DNA of 64,000 nucleotides from Enterobacter ludwigii (GTDB lineage: Bacteria; Pseudomonadota; Gammaproteobacteria; Enterobacterales; Enterobacteriaceae), in contig NZ_CP017279.1 in NCBI RefSeq assembly GCF_001750725.1, positions 4,774,001 through 4,838,000 on the forward strand. The letters run 5' to 3'. Each line of letters begins with the position of its first letter. Positions within the stretch are counted from its first letter, which is position 1. The notes beneath the pieces were generated by a model. It was given only the letters and a program-made list of their open reading frames with translations. It did no database searches and was not told the DNA's origin. Positions 17,663 to 26,494 of the stretch are shown here, piece by piece. The position numbers and the translations under genes were made by a program.

Positions 17663-18235
17663 GTGTCTTTACAGCCAGTTGAACTGAATAAAGCATACCG
17701 ATTATTGCAGGTCGGCCCTACTACAATGATTTCCGCTAAGCATAATGGTAATGCCAATGTGATGGCCGCCGCATGGGTGAGTCTGGTAGGAATCAATAAA
17801 GTCATGGCGTATATCAGTCCGCAGGCTTACACCCGTCGATTGGTGGAAGAAAGTGGTCTGTTTGCCGTACAGATACCTGTAGTCAGCCAGATGGAAACCG
17901 TTTTGTACGCAGGTGAACACAGCTACCGTGACAGGCCTGACAAGAATCATAAAATACCGATGTTCTACCTGAAAGAATTCGATGTTCCGCTGGTAGAGGG
18001 CTGTGCTGGCTGGCTTGTATGTAATGTGATACCTAACGCGGCATATGAGCTGGAACATAATCTGTTTATGGGAGAAATTGCCGGCGCGTGGAGTGACGAT
18101 CGGGTTTTTCGCAATGGGCACTGGATATTTGATGAAGCACCTGACGAATTACGAACCATACATTATGTCGCCGGGGGACAGTTTTATGCCATTGGCAAAG
18201 GAACCCGGTTTGACCATGGTCCGGGCAAAGACTAA
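17663..18235 (+). CDS. Flavin-reductase-domain protein
   Basis: The 190 residues match the flavin_reduct split-barrel family: GPTTMISAKHNGNANVMAAAWVS, INKVMAYISPQAYTRRLVEE and the late HNLFMGEI. Such proteins bind FMN and reduce flavin or act as flavoprotein oxygenase partners. The GTG at 17663 is chosen because AAGGAGA ends six bases upstream and the in-frame ATG at 17612 lies inside a terminator. Confidence 0.85.
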   Translation: MSLQPVELNKAYRLLQVGPTTMISAKHNGNANVMAAAWVSLVGINKVMAYISPQAYTRRLVEESGLFAVQIPVVSQMETVLYAGEHSYRDRPDKNHKIPMFYLKEFDVPLVEGCAGWLVCNVIPNAAYELEHNLFMGEIAGAWSDDRVFRNGHWIFDEAPDELRTIHYVAGGQFYAIGKGTRFDHGPGKD

Positions 18236-18471
18236 TACGCGAGTACTGCTTGTACTGATACAGTAAAATGCAGGGGCTGGTTGTTAACATGCCTTTCTGT
18301 TCCCTCATGGCCAGCAGGCGATGTCGCCTCTGAGCCAGCAGGGGACGCCGCTTTTCGGCGCCCGCACCCTGCATTCTTATATGCTCCTGTTAGCCCGTAG
18401 CACTCATCAATGAACAATGGCATGTCACAGGGAAGGATCAGTGTCTTTAATCAGAAAGTGACAGTTTTGTT

Positions 18472-18657
18472 CTACCCACCGGTTGAGTTCATTCGCTGCA
18501 TGAGGGACGTTCCCAGTTCCGCGAGTGCATTTTCGACTTTGGGCGGTACTTCTCGAAAGACAGTGCGCGTAACAAGATTCCTGCTTTCAAGTTCCTTTAG
18601 AACGTTTCTCCGGCACCTCAGATAAAATAGACGGGTTTGCAGCGGCTGCCGGCTCAA
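18472..18657 (-). pseudogene. HxlR-family regulator remnant
   Basis: Only the C-terminal half of an HxlR regulator remains: VLKELESRNLVTRTVFREVPPKVE then NALAELGTSLMQRM, which aligns with the wing and C-terminal helix of the intact copy at 9428-9862. The N-terminal helices are replaced by unrelated sequence. Divergent from a decayed nitroreductase, as HxlR genes often are. Confidence 0.7.
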
Positions 18658-18963
18658 TACTTTTTTCGAGGATCAGTATGTTGTCAAGTCACAACAGGAG
18701 CAGTTTGCGGCCTATGCGGACAATTTCCCGGCACAGCACAGCTATCGCTCAGTATGCGGTCTGGCTGGCGCTGGTTGAAAAAGGAATTGGTGCCAACCTG
18801 CAGCATTATAATCCTCTGATCGATGAAGATATTCGCACTGAGTGGAATGTTCCTCCATCATTGAAACTCCGCGCACATGAATTTCGGTGCTATCCTTTCA
18901 CCCGCCAGTGAAAAAGCCTTTATGGGTGATGAAAAGCGATTCATCGTTGCCAAACAATCCTGA
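18655..18963 (+). pseudogene. Nitroreductase-family remnant with frameshifts
   Basis: Pieces of the C-terminal half of a nitroreductase are spread over three frames: VVKSQQEQFAAYADNFP, then STAIAQYAVWLALVEKGIGA and LQHYNPLIDEDIRTEWNVP, then FGAILSPASEKAFMGDEKRF to the stop at 18961-18963. The N-terminal FMN-binding half is missing. At least two frameshifts make it non-functional. Together with the HxlR fragment it marks a dead regulator/oxidoreductase pair. Confidence 0.75.
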
Positions 18964-18988
18964 GGCTTTCTTATTATATTATTACTGA

Positions 18989-19021
18989 CCGCGGCCGCCC
19001 TGAGTTTCAGGGCGGCCGCTG
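18989..19021. repeat. Strong GC-rich hairpin
   Basis: Arms GCGGCCGCCCTGA (from 18991) and the complementary CAGGGCGGCCGC (to 19019) enclose a short loop. No T-run follows in either direction. It may stop transcription between the nitroreductase remnant and the NimT-like gene. Confidence 0.6.
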
Positions 19022-19171
19022 AATGTTACGCTCGCCCTGAACGGCCTTTTCACCGAAAAGTCCGCTCATCGGGATAGTACAGATGGCTCCGGTACTATTA
19101 AGACGCTTCAGAACCTCAATGGAAAGCATCCGCTTTAGAAGTTCAGCTGGTACCCTCCAGTGTAAGCCCAT

Positions 19172-20362
19172 TCAGCCCGGCTGCTGTACAGGTTCCAGGT
19201 GTACATCTCGTCCGGCAGCCATTCCGGTGCAGGCTCCTGCAACTGAGATTGCTGTGGTCATCAGTAATGGTACGGTCCAGCCTCCGGACAACTCCTGTAC
19301 TTTACCCAGCAATAGCGGTCCCATCGCCGCCATCAGATAACCGATACTCTGCGCCATGCCTGACAGCGCGGCAGCATCACCCGCGTTTGTAGTGCGCAAC
19401 CCGATGAAGGTCAGACCCAGCATCATGCTGGCACCCGAGCCGAAGCCGAGGAGTGCAGCCCACAGCATCGCCAGATTTGGCAAATAAAGGATGCCAATAA
19501 AGGATACTGCGGTTAAAAGGCTGACACCAGCAGCGGCTAATTTCTGATCGTTAAGACGACGCAGCGTGGCTGCCAGAATTAAGCCGGGAATAGCGGTGGT
19601 GAGCTGAAGGATGCCATGTACCTCACCAGCCTGAGCTGAGGATAGCCCACTGCCTGTCAGAATGACTGGCAGCCAGCCGACCGCAACATAAAAGGGCATC
19701 GCATTCAAGCCCATAAACATGGTGACCTGCCACGCCAGAGACGAGCGCCAGACCGCAACGGTCGCTGCTTTTTTCTCACCTGCTACTGGCAATTGATGCT
19801 TTTTCTTCAACTGCGGCAACCATAAAAGCATCGCAAAGAGCGGTGCAATAACCAACATGGCTAACGCGATGTTCCAGCCCCAGCTCTGCGTCAGAGGAAT
19901 GACAATGGTAGAGCCGATGGCGCCAGCGGTGCCCATGGTGATGGAATATGCTCCCGTCACGGAAGCCACGTTTCCGGAAAAGTCACGTTTAATCAGGCCA
20001 GGCAGCAGGACATTGCCCAGGGCAATCCCGATACCAATTAATACTGTTCCGCCATAAAGCGCCCAGACGCTGTCTGTTGAGCGAAGCACAATCCCCGCTG
20101 AAATCACGACCAGGGCACCAAAAAGGGTGCGTTCCAGGCCATACTTGCGGGAAATCGATGCGCTCAGTGGAGAAAAGGCGGCAAAGGCCAGTAAAGGCAG
20201 CGAGTTAAGCAACCCAACGGCTGTGATACTCAGCCCAAAATCATGGCGAATGGACTCTAAAACGGGTGCGATAGCGGTAAAAGGAACACGCAGGTTAATG
20301 GCAATAAAAAGAATGCCGATCACAAGTATGATTGAAGACCACTTGTTCGTCGTGTGGGACAT
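19172..20362 (-). CDS. nimT: MFS exporter, NimT/CynX type
   Basis: This 396-residue protein has about 12 membrane helices and is CynX/NimT-like: FIAINLRVPFTAIAPVLESIRHDFG near the start and KYGLERTLFGAL after helix 2. E. coli NimT (YeaN) exports 2-nitroimidazole and sits divergent to its AraC regulator NimR (YeaM); the same arrangement is seen here. Start at 20362 (MSHTTNK) is preferred; an upstream ATG at 20407 would add 15 polar residues. The symbol is by homology and context. Confidence 0.75.
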   Translation of the reverse strand: MSHTTNKWSSIILVIGILFIAINLRVPFTAIAPVLESIRHDFGLSITAVGLLNSLPLLAFAAFSPLSASISRKYGLERTLFGALVVISAGIVLRSTDSVWALYGGTVLIGIGIALGNVLLPGLIKRDFSGNVASVTGAYSITMGTAGAIGSTIVIPLTQSWGWNIALAMLVIAPLFAMLLWLPQLKKKHQLPVAGEKKAATVAVWRSSLAWQVTMFMGLNAMPFYVAVGWLPVILTGSGLSSAQAGEVHGILQLTTAIPGLILAATLRRLNDQKLAAAGVSLLTAVSFIGILYLPNLAMLWAALLGFGSGASMMLGLTFIGLRTTNAGDAAALSGMAQSIGYLMAAMGPLLLGKVQELSGGWTVPLLMTTAISVAGACTGMAAGRDVHLEPVQQPG

Positions 20363-20449
20363 AAGTTTTGCTTTCTCTGAAAAAAAGAAAGACTTTAAAG
20401 GACGCATGAGTTACAGAATATAGATAATCTGACAACATATAGCTAAATC

Positions 20450-21244
20450 ATGCCAGTTAATAAAAAACCGGTGACCTCACCGGAAGAGTTTAATGCCGAT
20501 GATTTCAGTCAGGCCGCTATCGCCCTGCATGTATCATCGTCAGGCGAGTATGCCGGGCAGCGTCCGCACGCTCATCGCAAGGGGCAACTTATTCTCTCTA
20601 TGCGCGGTGCAGTGCGCTGTGAGGTTGACGATGCGCTGTGGCTTGTTCCACCGGGGCATGCCGTCTGGGTTCCGGGAGAGATCCCGCACCGTTGCCGGAT
20701 CACGAAGAATGCAGATACGTGCTTTTTATTCATCGAGCCCGGCGCAGCAGCGATGCCGGAAATTTGCTGTACCATAGCGGTTACACCTCTGGTCCGCGAG
20801 CTTGTTCTGTATCTTGCAGAGCAGGAACATACTTATTCTCCTGACAGTAAAACCGCCAGGCTTGCAGCGGTGCTGCTGGAGCATATTCCGGATGTGCCGG
20901 TCGAAGCACTCCATCTTCCTGTATCAGATCATCCTAAAATCCGGATTATGGCTGAGGCACTCTTTAATGAGCCAGATGACCGGCGAACGTTAAAGCAATG
21001 GGCTGCTCATCTGACCATCAGCGAGCGATCTCTGGCCAGGCTGATAAAAGAGGCGACAGGAATGAGCTTTGGCCGCTGGCGTCAGCAGCTGCATTTGATG
21101 ATTGCACTAAGCCATCTGTCTGAAGGTCAGCCCGTGCAGCGCGTAGCCGGAACTCTAGGGTATGATTCGGTAAGTGCGTTTATTACGATGTTCAGAAAAG
21201 CGCTGGGTAAATCACCGACGCAATATTTCTCTTCCCTGGATTAG
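20450..21244 (+). CDS. nimR: AraC-family regulator, NimR-like
   Basis: This 264-residue protein has an N-terminal cupin sensor (HRKGQLILSMRGAVRCEVDDALWLVPPGHAVWVPGEIPH split by His residues) and a C-terminal pair of AraC helix-turn-helix motifs (LKQWAAHLTISERSLARLIKE; VQRVAGTLGYDSVSAFITMF). It closely resembles E. coli NimR (YeaM), the repressor of the divergent nimT. The 87-base gap to nimT would hold the operator. Confidence 0.8.
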   Translation: MPVNKKPVTSPEEFNADDFSQAAIALHVSSSGEYAGQRPHAHRKGQLILSMRGAVRCEVDDALWLVPPGHAVWVPGEIPHRCRITKNADTCFLFIEPGAAAMPEICCTIAVTPLVRELVLYLAEQEHTYSPDSKTARLAAVLLEHIPDVPVEALHLPVSDHPKIRIMAEALFNEPDDRRTLKQWAAHLTISERSLARLIKEATGMSFGRWRQQLHLMIALSHLSEGQPVQRVAGTLGYDSVSAFITMFRKALGKSPTQYFSSLD

Positions 21245-21396
21245 TGCACAAGCACAGAAGTCGAATTTATTTAAATAACACCAGCGTCCGCTTTTCGCTC
21301 TAAGCTGCCGTTCAGTTGTCTCTGAAAGGAGACCGCCACTCTCTGACCCGGGCTGCAGATGGGTATACCATCGAACCTATCTGATACTGGACACAA

Positions 21397-22299
21397 TTAC
21401 AGCTTATCCCATAGCGCTTTTCTGACAGAAGCTGGTCTGATCTCCATTAGTTCAAGATTACGGGATTTCTCATCCCACTCCTCTTCACTGCGACACGCTA
21501 TCACCCATTGTGCCGCTGCAACGGATTTCTGCAGAAAAAGAGCCTGGAAATAAGCCGCATCAACTTCAGACAGAGAATGGCCTAAAATCACCACCTGCTT
21601 AACCTCGCTCAACTCCTCAAAAATAAACTGGTGTTTAGCAATAAGCTTCTGTGAAGGCTTAAAAGTCGCGAAGAAATAGTCATCAATGATGCTGTTCGCT
21701 TCCATGAGCCGGGTATCAATCTCTGCAATATCGGCTCTTTCGTTGAGAGAAGGGCGGGATCCCGGCTCCCAGGCATGCCCCAGAATCAAATCATCGTCCC
21801 TCGTCTCCGCAGAACCGTGGATGTGAAGAACACGCTCCGGTTCGACTCCATAGACACGACTAAGTGTATTGGTGTAATTAAAGCTCAGGAAAATTGCCTG
21901 TGGATCCAGCTTAGTCAAGCGGTTAGGTGCATTTTTACACGAGGGTATCGGCAACTGACGGATCCACAGTCCGAATTGGTAACGCAGACCCTTAGAAAGG
22001 CGTTTTATTACCTGCTCCACCTCATACTGAAAATCATGATGACCAGCATCACTCCAGACCTCATTGCCGTAAGAGCTCATGAAATGGCCAAGATTGTTGA
22101 TAAGCACGTCGGCATCAAGACCTGCTAATGCAGTTTCAAGATCACACCAGTCACCATCCACGGGTAGATATTCTTCAACGTCCCGGTAGATATCCGAATC
22201 CGTGGCCCGGAGGAATTCCTTAAAATGCCACAGGCTTGAGGGGATGCAATGCCTGAGATCGAAGCCATTTCCGATAACATAGAGTGTTGTAGTCTGCAT
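21397..22299 (-). CDS. AbiH-family abortive-infection protein
   Basis: This 300-residue protein matches the AbiH family: TLYVIGNGFDLRHCIPSSLWHFKEFL at the start, then SFNYTNTLSRVYG and VLHIHGS, and the late VVILGHSLSEVDAAYF. Lactococcal AbiH aborts phage infection by an unknown mechanism. Start at 22299 (MQTTT) follows GAGAGGG; the longer frame to 22374 would overlap the divergent promoter. Divergently paired with a nuclease-like gene 86 bases away, so the two may be one defence unit. Confidence 0.85.
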   Translation of the reverse strand: MQTTTLYVIGNGFDLRHCIPSSLWHFKEFLRATDSDIYRDVEEYLPVDGDWCDLETALAGLDADVLINNLGHFMSSYGNEVWSDAGHHDFQYEVEQVIKRLSKGLRYQFGLWIRQLPIPSCKNAPNRLTKLDPQAIFLSFNYTNTLSRVYGVEPERVLHIHGSAETRDDDLILGHAWEPGSRPSLNERADIAEIDTRLMEANSIIDDYFFATFKPSQKLIAKHQFIFEELSEVKQVVILGHSLSEVDAAYFQALFLQKSVAAAQWVIACRSEEEWDEKSRNLELMEIRPASVRKALWDKL

Positions 22300-22385
22300 A
22301 GACCCTCTCACGACGCATTGTGCGTTGAAATAACTGAACATCTCCTGTTTTATATCAGTAGATACCCTAACCACACCGGAACATT

Positions 22386-23303
22386 ATGGAAAAAATCATC
22401 CCGACAGTAGTTCAGTTTATCAAGCTTGGTGAGGCTGGTGAATGGGAGCGGCAGTGCCTGTCGGATGGCACACTTCGGTTTGGTTATCATCAAACCCCGA
22501 ACAGTCTCTGTGTTGAGGAACGATGGGAAGATGTTCATGATATTTGGCTTAACATCCGTGATAGGCGGCAAGCCGTCGCGACCAGTGACGTAAGGCAGAT
22601 TAGAACTTTCTACACGGCAGGAGCAGAGACAGTATTCATCACCTTTTGGGGCGGGTTTCTTTACTGGTGTCGCCCCACAGGCCAGGTAGAGGTCCTGGAG
22701 GATGGAAGTCGACTCCGAAAGACGGTTGAAGGGTGGAAAAACACCAGTATTGGTGGTGCGCAGCTAACGACGGATCACCTGAGCGGTGACCTCTTAAAGG
22801 TTCAGGGGTACCGGGGAACGATATGTAACGTAAGCGCACATGATTATGTTGTTCGTAAAATAAATGACGTAGATCTATCTGCCGTTTCAGCGGCGAAAAA
22901 GGCTGAGGAGGCATATCTGACCGCGATAAAAAATCTGTGCCAATTGCTGACTTGGCAGGATTTTGAACTACTGATTGACCTTATTTTTTCAACCAGTGGG
23001 TGGCGACGCACCAGCATTGTCGGGAAAACACAAAAAACGCTGGATCTTGAGCTTGAATTGCCTACCACCGGTGAGAAAGCGTTTGTACAGATAAAATCGC
23101 ATGCGAATGCAGGTGCCCTAAGTGAGTATGAAAAACGTTTCAGGGAAACTACTGCTTATAAAAGAATGTTTTTTATCTGGCACAGCGGGCCTTTATCCGA
23201 AAGTATCAAAGCCGACTGCATTACGTTAATCGGCCCCGATAAGTTAGCCGGGCTCATTCTGGACAGTGGCTTAACAAGATGGCTTCGTAAAAAAGTTTCG
23301 TGA
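22386..23303 (+). CDS. PD-(D/E)XK nuclease-domain protein, Mrr-like
   Basis: In this 305-residue protein residues 1-165 are an unfamiliar beta-rich domain (IKLGEAGEWERQCLSDGTLRFGY...). The C-terminal part has a restriction-endonuclease-like core: WQDFELLIDLIFSTSGW, then a catalytic Asp in KTLDLELELP, and the QIK of FVQIKS, matching the D-x(n)-(E/Q)xK signature of Mrr-type enzymes. Mrr-like nucleases cut modified or foreign DNA. The target and the role of the N-terminal domain are unknown. Divergent from AbiH. Confidence 0.72.
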   Translation: MEKIIPTVVQFIKLGEAGEWERQCLSDGTLRFGYHQTPNSLCVEERWEDVHDIWLNIRDRRQAVATSDVRQIRTFYTAGAETVFITFWGGFLYWCRPTGQVEVLEDGSRLRKTVEGWKNTSIGGAQLTTDHLSGDLLKVQGYRGTICNVSAHDYVVRKINDVDLSAVSAAKKAEEAYLTAIKNLCQLLTWQDFELLIDLIFSTSGWRRTSIVGKTQKTLDLELELPTTGEKAFVQIKSHANAGALSEYEKRFRETTAYKRMFFIWHSGPLSESIKADCITLIGPDKLAGLILDSGLTRWLRKKVS

Positions 23304-23678
23304 TATTCCGGATTTACCGTTAACGCATACGCAAAGCATCTACGTGACAAAAACCTGCAATGCCATCTTACGTTACGACACCATTAGCCCCAGCCGTCAG
23401 GCTCGAAGCGCATTCCCTGGCGATTCGGTGGAGCTTGCCGGCGTGCCGGTTAGCTGAAATACGGATGGCGTGTAACGCAGAGTGAAAAAGATGATCGATT
23501 AAACCGATCGATTTATAAAAATTGATCTGCAAAATGAATTATCCGGCCCGGTAGTGCCTGTGATAAATTTCCAAAAACTCATTTAACGTATTGTTTATTA
23601 ATTTATTTTCTGTCTTCTGGCGGGCGGCCTTCTTTTGTCCTGCGGGCACGGCACCGGAATGCGATAGCAGGTGATGGA
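23304..23678. other. Gene-free stretch with GATC cluster
   Basis: No gene seen over 375 bases. Three GATC sites lie within 35 bases at 23493-23527. A closely related arrangement occurs at 30021-30046. Such spacing is found in Dam-regulated operators. Confidence 0.5.
23493..23527. promoter_or_regulatory. GATC-rich motif, copy 1
   Basis: GATC occurs at 23493, 23506 and 23524 with shared context GATCGA, ACCGATCGA and AAATTGATC. The same three blocks with tighter spacing are at 30021-30046. Likely a common regulator site in the island core; the regulator is not identified. Confidence 0.4.
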
Positions 23679-23843
23679 ATGAAAAAATGTGCCAGATGTA
23701 ACAAGAAAAGAGGCGTTCTGGACCGGCTTTTCGGGCTTGATAAAGAATTCTGCGATGACTGTCTGATGGTGGTTAACCAGGAAATCAGAGAAAAACGGGT
23801 GGTGTCCACACCAGCACGAAAATCACCTGAACGCTCTGCCTGA
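23679..23843 (+). CDS. Small zinc-ribbon protein (54 residues)
   Basis: ATG at 23679 opens 54 codons to TGA at 23841. The protein has two CxxC pairs, CARC (residues 4-7) and CDDC (residues 25-28), separated by a basic loop RGVLDRLFGLDKEF, and a basic tail. This is a classic small zinc ribbon, likely nucleic-acid or protein binding. A GGTGATGGA segment upstream is a weak ribosome site. It lies 82 bases before the glycosyltransferase gene on the same strand. Function unknown. Confidence 0.65.
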   Translation: MKKCARCNKKRGVLDRLFGLDKEFCDDCLMVVNQEIREKRVVSTPARKSPERSA

Positions 23844-23925
23844 TAATGTTTCTTACCCGGCAGGTTATTGCCCCTGATGGGGTGACAGCTCTGAAGTTTC
23901 CCTCTGCTTACATTCCATTTGTTCA

Positions 23926-24915
23926 ATGAAAATCAACATCGATATCAGCGTCATCATTCCTGCCTTCAATGCGGCTGACAGCATCGGGGTTCTGGTCCAG
24001 ACACTGCTTGGCGAAACAACGCTCAGTACTGAAATCATTGCTGTGGATGATGGCTCTACCGACGAAACATGGACGGTACTCAGCGCCATTACAGATGAAC
24101 GGCTTATTCTCATTCGTCAGGAAAATCAGGGGGTGTATGCTGCCCGTAATGCTGCACTGGCGATTCACCGTGGCGAATGGGTGGTGTTCCTGGATGCGGA
24201 TGACCGGGTTGCGGCAGATTTTCTGCAGGAGCGGCTGCGCACAGCACGCGAAGCACAGGCCGATGTCGTCTTTTTCAATGCCCGGCATACAGACAGCGTC
24301 GGACATCTGCGGCATCCCGTTCACCGCAGACAGCCTTACGGCCAGACGCTGACGGGTCAGCAGTGGATACGCCATTGCGTCAGCCAGAGGGAATGGCCGC
24401 ATTATCTGTGGCTGCAGATAATCCGTTCAGCGTATATTCGTGAGCATGACCTGCGATTCCAGGAAGGGAAAAGCCACAAGGACATTCTCTGGACGATACA
24501 GCTTGCCGCCGCAGATGGCCGATTTTATTTCTCTGACAGACAGGATTACCTGTGGGTGAATAACCCGGCGTCAATTACCCACAGCCCGGATTATTACGAT
24601 ATCCGCGCGTTCAGCTATTGCGACGTGATTGCAGATATTCTGGCACTCAGTACACAGACGCAGTACCGGTCTGTCAGACGAGCGCTAGTCGGGCATGCGC
24701 TGGTGGAAAGCCGCCATTTTCTGGGCCTGTACCGGCGCAGGGTGAATGACCGGCTGGCGATCCGGGCGCGTTTTCGTGCGCGGATAGCCTTTCGCCATCT
24801 GGTATCCGGCGTGAGCAACCTGAGCGATGTCTTTTTCCTCCTGAAGCTGGTCCGCAATATTTATCTGCCTGGTGTCCGCAATACTCCCGCAGCCGTTTCG
24901 CAGGTGCGGCGTTAA
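23926..24915 (+). CDS. Family 2 glycosyltransferase
   Basis: This 329-residue GT-A enzyme shows the N-terminal pattern DISVIIPAFNAADSIGVLVQTL, the nucleotide-sugar Asp in AVDDGSTDETW, ENQGVYAARNAAL, and the metal-binding VFLDADDRV. The C-terminal 100 residues are helical and basic. It transfers a sugar from a nucleotide donor onto an unidentified acceptor; no other polysaccharide genes are nearby. It is followed after 3 bases by the gene at 24919, so the two form an operon. Confidence 0.88.
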   Translation: MKINIDISVIIPAFNAADSIGVLVQTLLGETTLSTEIIAVDDGSTDETWTVLSAITDERLILIRQENQGVYAARNAALAIHRGEWVVFLDADDRVAADFLQERLRTAREAQADVVFFNARHTDSVGHLRHPVHRRQPYGQTLTGQQWIRHCVSQREWPHYLWLQIIRSAYIREHDLRFQEGKSHKDILWTIQLAAADGRFYFSDRQDYLWVNNPASITHSPDYYDIRAFSYCDVIADILALSTQTQYRSVRRALVGHALVESRHFLGLYRRRVNDRLAIRARFRARIAFRHLVSGVSNLSDVFFLLKLVRNIYLPGVRNTPAAVSQVRR

Positions 24916-24918
24916 TCC

Positions 24919-25374
24919 ATGGATATCGCAACGCTTCTGGCGCGGTCGTGGCAAACTGCGACAACGGGTGATGACTCCATTCGCTCCGCAAGGGATATCG
25001 TCGAACACTGGTATGATAAAGGCGGTGACCTCACCCGACGGACCCGACGGTTTATGCGGCGGGAATGCCTGTGGATAGCCGCACATTACCGGGACACTGA
25101 AACGGTACTCACCCGACAGTTTCGCCTGCTGGCCGTGTTACTGTATCTGGGCGGTTATTTTCCGAAAGGAAATGCGGAAGGCATGCTACCGGAGAAATGG
25201 TTCATTTTACTGAACGCCCCGGAATTAAGCCCCATCCTGACAGACGATACGGCCCCTGATGTTCTGGCGGCGTCCTGCCACACCCTATTCTATCTCAGAC
25301 GGATATCTCCGTTAAGGTGTTACCGCCATACGCGCTGTCTGAGCGAACATCTGTTTCAACTAATGGAGATCTGA
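24919..25374 (+). CDS. Unknown protein co-transcribed with glycosyltransferase
   Basis: This 151-residue protein is not recognised. It is predicted mostly helical, basic in the middle (TRRTRRFMRREC) with a hydrophobic stretch FRLLAVLLYLGGYF around residues 67-80, and four cysteines. It begins 3 bases after the glycosyltransferase stop, so the two probably act together, for example as enzyme and accessory or acceptor protein. Confidence 0.6.
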   Translation: MDIATLLARSWQTATTGDDSIRSARDIVEHWYDKGGDLTRRTRRFMRRECLWIAAHYRDTETVLTRQFRLLAVLLYLGGYFPKGNAEGMLPEKWFILLNAPELSPILTDDTAPDVLAASCHTLFYLRRISPLRCYRHTRCLSEHLFQLMEI

Positions 25375-25453
25375 TAAAAGCGCCAGTCTTTGTACTGGTA
25401 CCTGAGGGGCTGATCGCTGACGGTGTTGGCGTCAACGATCAGGGCTAACGTCA

Positions 25454-25828
25454 TTATTTCCCTCCGCTGAATCTGCCACCTGTGATGTCAGTAACGGTTT
25501 TATATCCCTTGCGGGTCATCAGCCCGGTAGCCTTCCGGGCTCGGAGCATATCAAGGCTGCCGATAAACGGAGACTGCTCTTTCACGCTGAAGCCGTGACG
25601 GTCAGTACGCACCAGGTCGTACTTTTCCACGATAAAATTTACAGCGTCACACAGTGAGATTCCCGCATCAATGTGTTTCTGGATCACACTGTCGTTGCCA
25701 AACGGCGTGTCGTTGAGGGTAAGGCCGTAGTGTTGCTCCAGCAGATACTCCAGTAATTTTTGCCAGATTTCGACTGATGACAGACGTGACGATGCCGCCC
25801 TTTGAGGGGGCAGGGATTGTATTTGCAT
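25454..25828 (-). CDS. cbtA: CbtA/YpjF-family toxin of a type IV toxin-antitoxin pair
   Basis: The 124 residues match the CbtA (YeeV/YkfI/YpjF) family: [25 protein letters not shown] and [15 protein letters not shown] [30 protein letters not shown]. coli CbtA inhibits polymerisation of FtsZ and MreB. The antitoxin gene lies 49 bases upstream on the same strand, as in CP4-44 and CP4-57. Length equals the family norm. Confidence 0.9.
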   Translation of the reverse strand: MQIQSLPPQRAASSRLSSVEIWQKLLEYLLEQHYGLTLNDTPFGNDSVIQKHIDAGISLCDAVNFIVEKYDLVRTDRHGFSVKEQSPFIGSLDMLRARKATGLMTRKGYKTVTDITGGRFSGGK

Positions 25829-25877
25829 GGTTTGCGCTCTTTGTTGGCTGGTTTGATTAAGGAAAAGCGTTTGGGAT

Positions 25878-26237
25878 TTATGCGGTTATTGCAGATGTCG
25901 GATAAATTACGATATACAAATAGCCACAGGAGCCGAGCGTATCAGCCTCACATATCAGCCCTTTTGCGTGGAGCGTGATGCAGCGCTGAATGTGGGGCGT
26001 GAGTTCGCTGCTGGCCAGCATAAGCTCCATCTGCTTCATCAGTACCGGAAATGCCTGGTCCAGATGGCGTAAATCTGTGTCATTAAATGTCCCGGCAATG
26101 CTGGCGCGGTCAGCAAGGTAATGCAGGCGGTTACCCTCCTGTACCAGCCGGGCACCCAAACACGGCGTGATGTTGCGTCTGAGGCCCCACCAGGGTTCCG
26201 CGATGTTATGGTTGATTATACGGGTTGCTTTCTTCAT
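25878..26237 (-). CDS. CbeA/YfjZ-family antitoxin
   Basis: The 119 residues match CbeA/YeeU/Yfj[33 protein letters not shown] and [12 protein letters not shown]. The family counteracts CbtA toxins by bundling and stabilising FtsZ and MreB filaments instead of binding the toxin. Position directly before the toxin gene is conserved. Confidence 0.9.
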   Translation of the reverse strand: MKKATRIINHNIAEPWWGLRRNITPCLGARLVQEGNRLHYLADRASIAGTFNDTDLRHLDQAFPVLMKQMELMLASSELTPHIQRCITLHAKGLICEADTLGSCGYLYIVIYPTSAITA

Positions 26238-26259
26238 GTAAGTACTCCTTAACGGTGAG

Positions 26260-26481
26260 TCAGTTCAGGGTAACGCTGCGCAGGATCACATACGGACCGT
26301 TGCGGTCCTGTCGGCGTTCAGCAAACACGGCCAGCACACCGCGGATATCCTGCACTTCCCTGCCGTGGTAATGGCAGATACTGCCGGACCACTTATATTT
26401 CCCGGTACAGAAGCGAAACAGCCGGGATTCAGAATGCTGGCGGTATATCGCCATTGCCTGACGTTTGCTGATGATTTTCAT
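26260..26481 (-). CDS. DUF987 (YeeT-like) protein
   Basis: A 73-residue basic protein starting MKIISKRQAMAIYRQH, matching the DUF987 family always found between the RadC-like and antitoxin genes in CP4-type islands. The start at 26481 follows GGGAGAGAG; 13 bases separate it from the RadC-like stop. Function unknown. Confidence 0.85.
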   Translation of the reverse strand: MKIISKRQAMAIYRQHSESRLFRFCTGKYKWSGSICHYHGREVQDIRGVLAVFAERRQDRNGPYVILRSVTLN

Positions 26482-26494
26482 CGTTACTCTCTCC

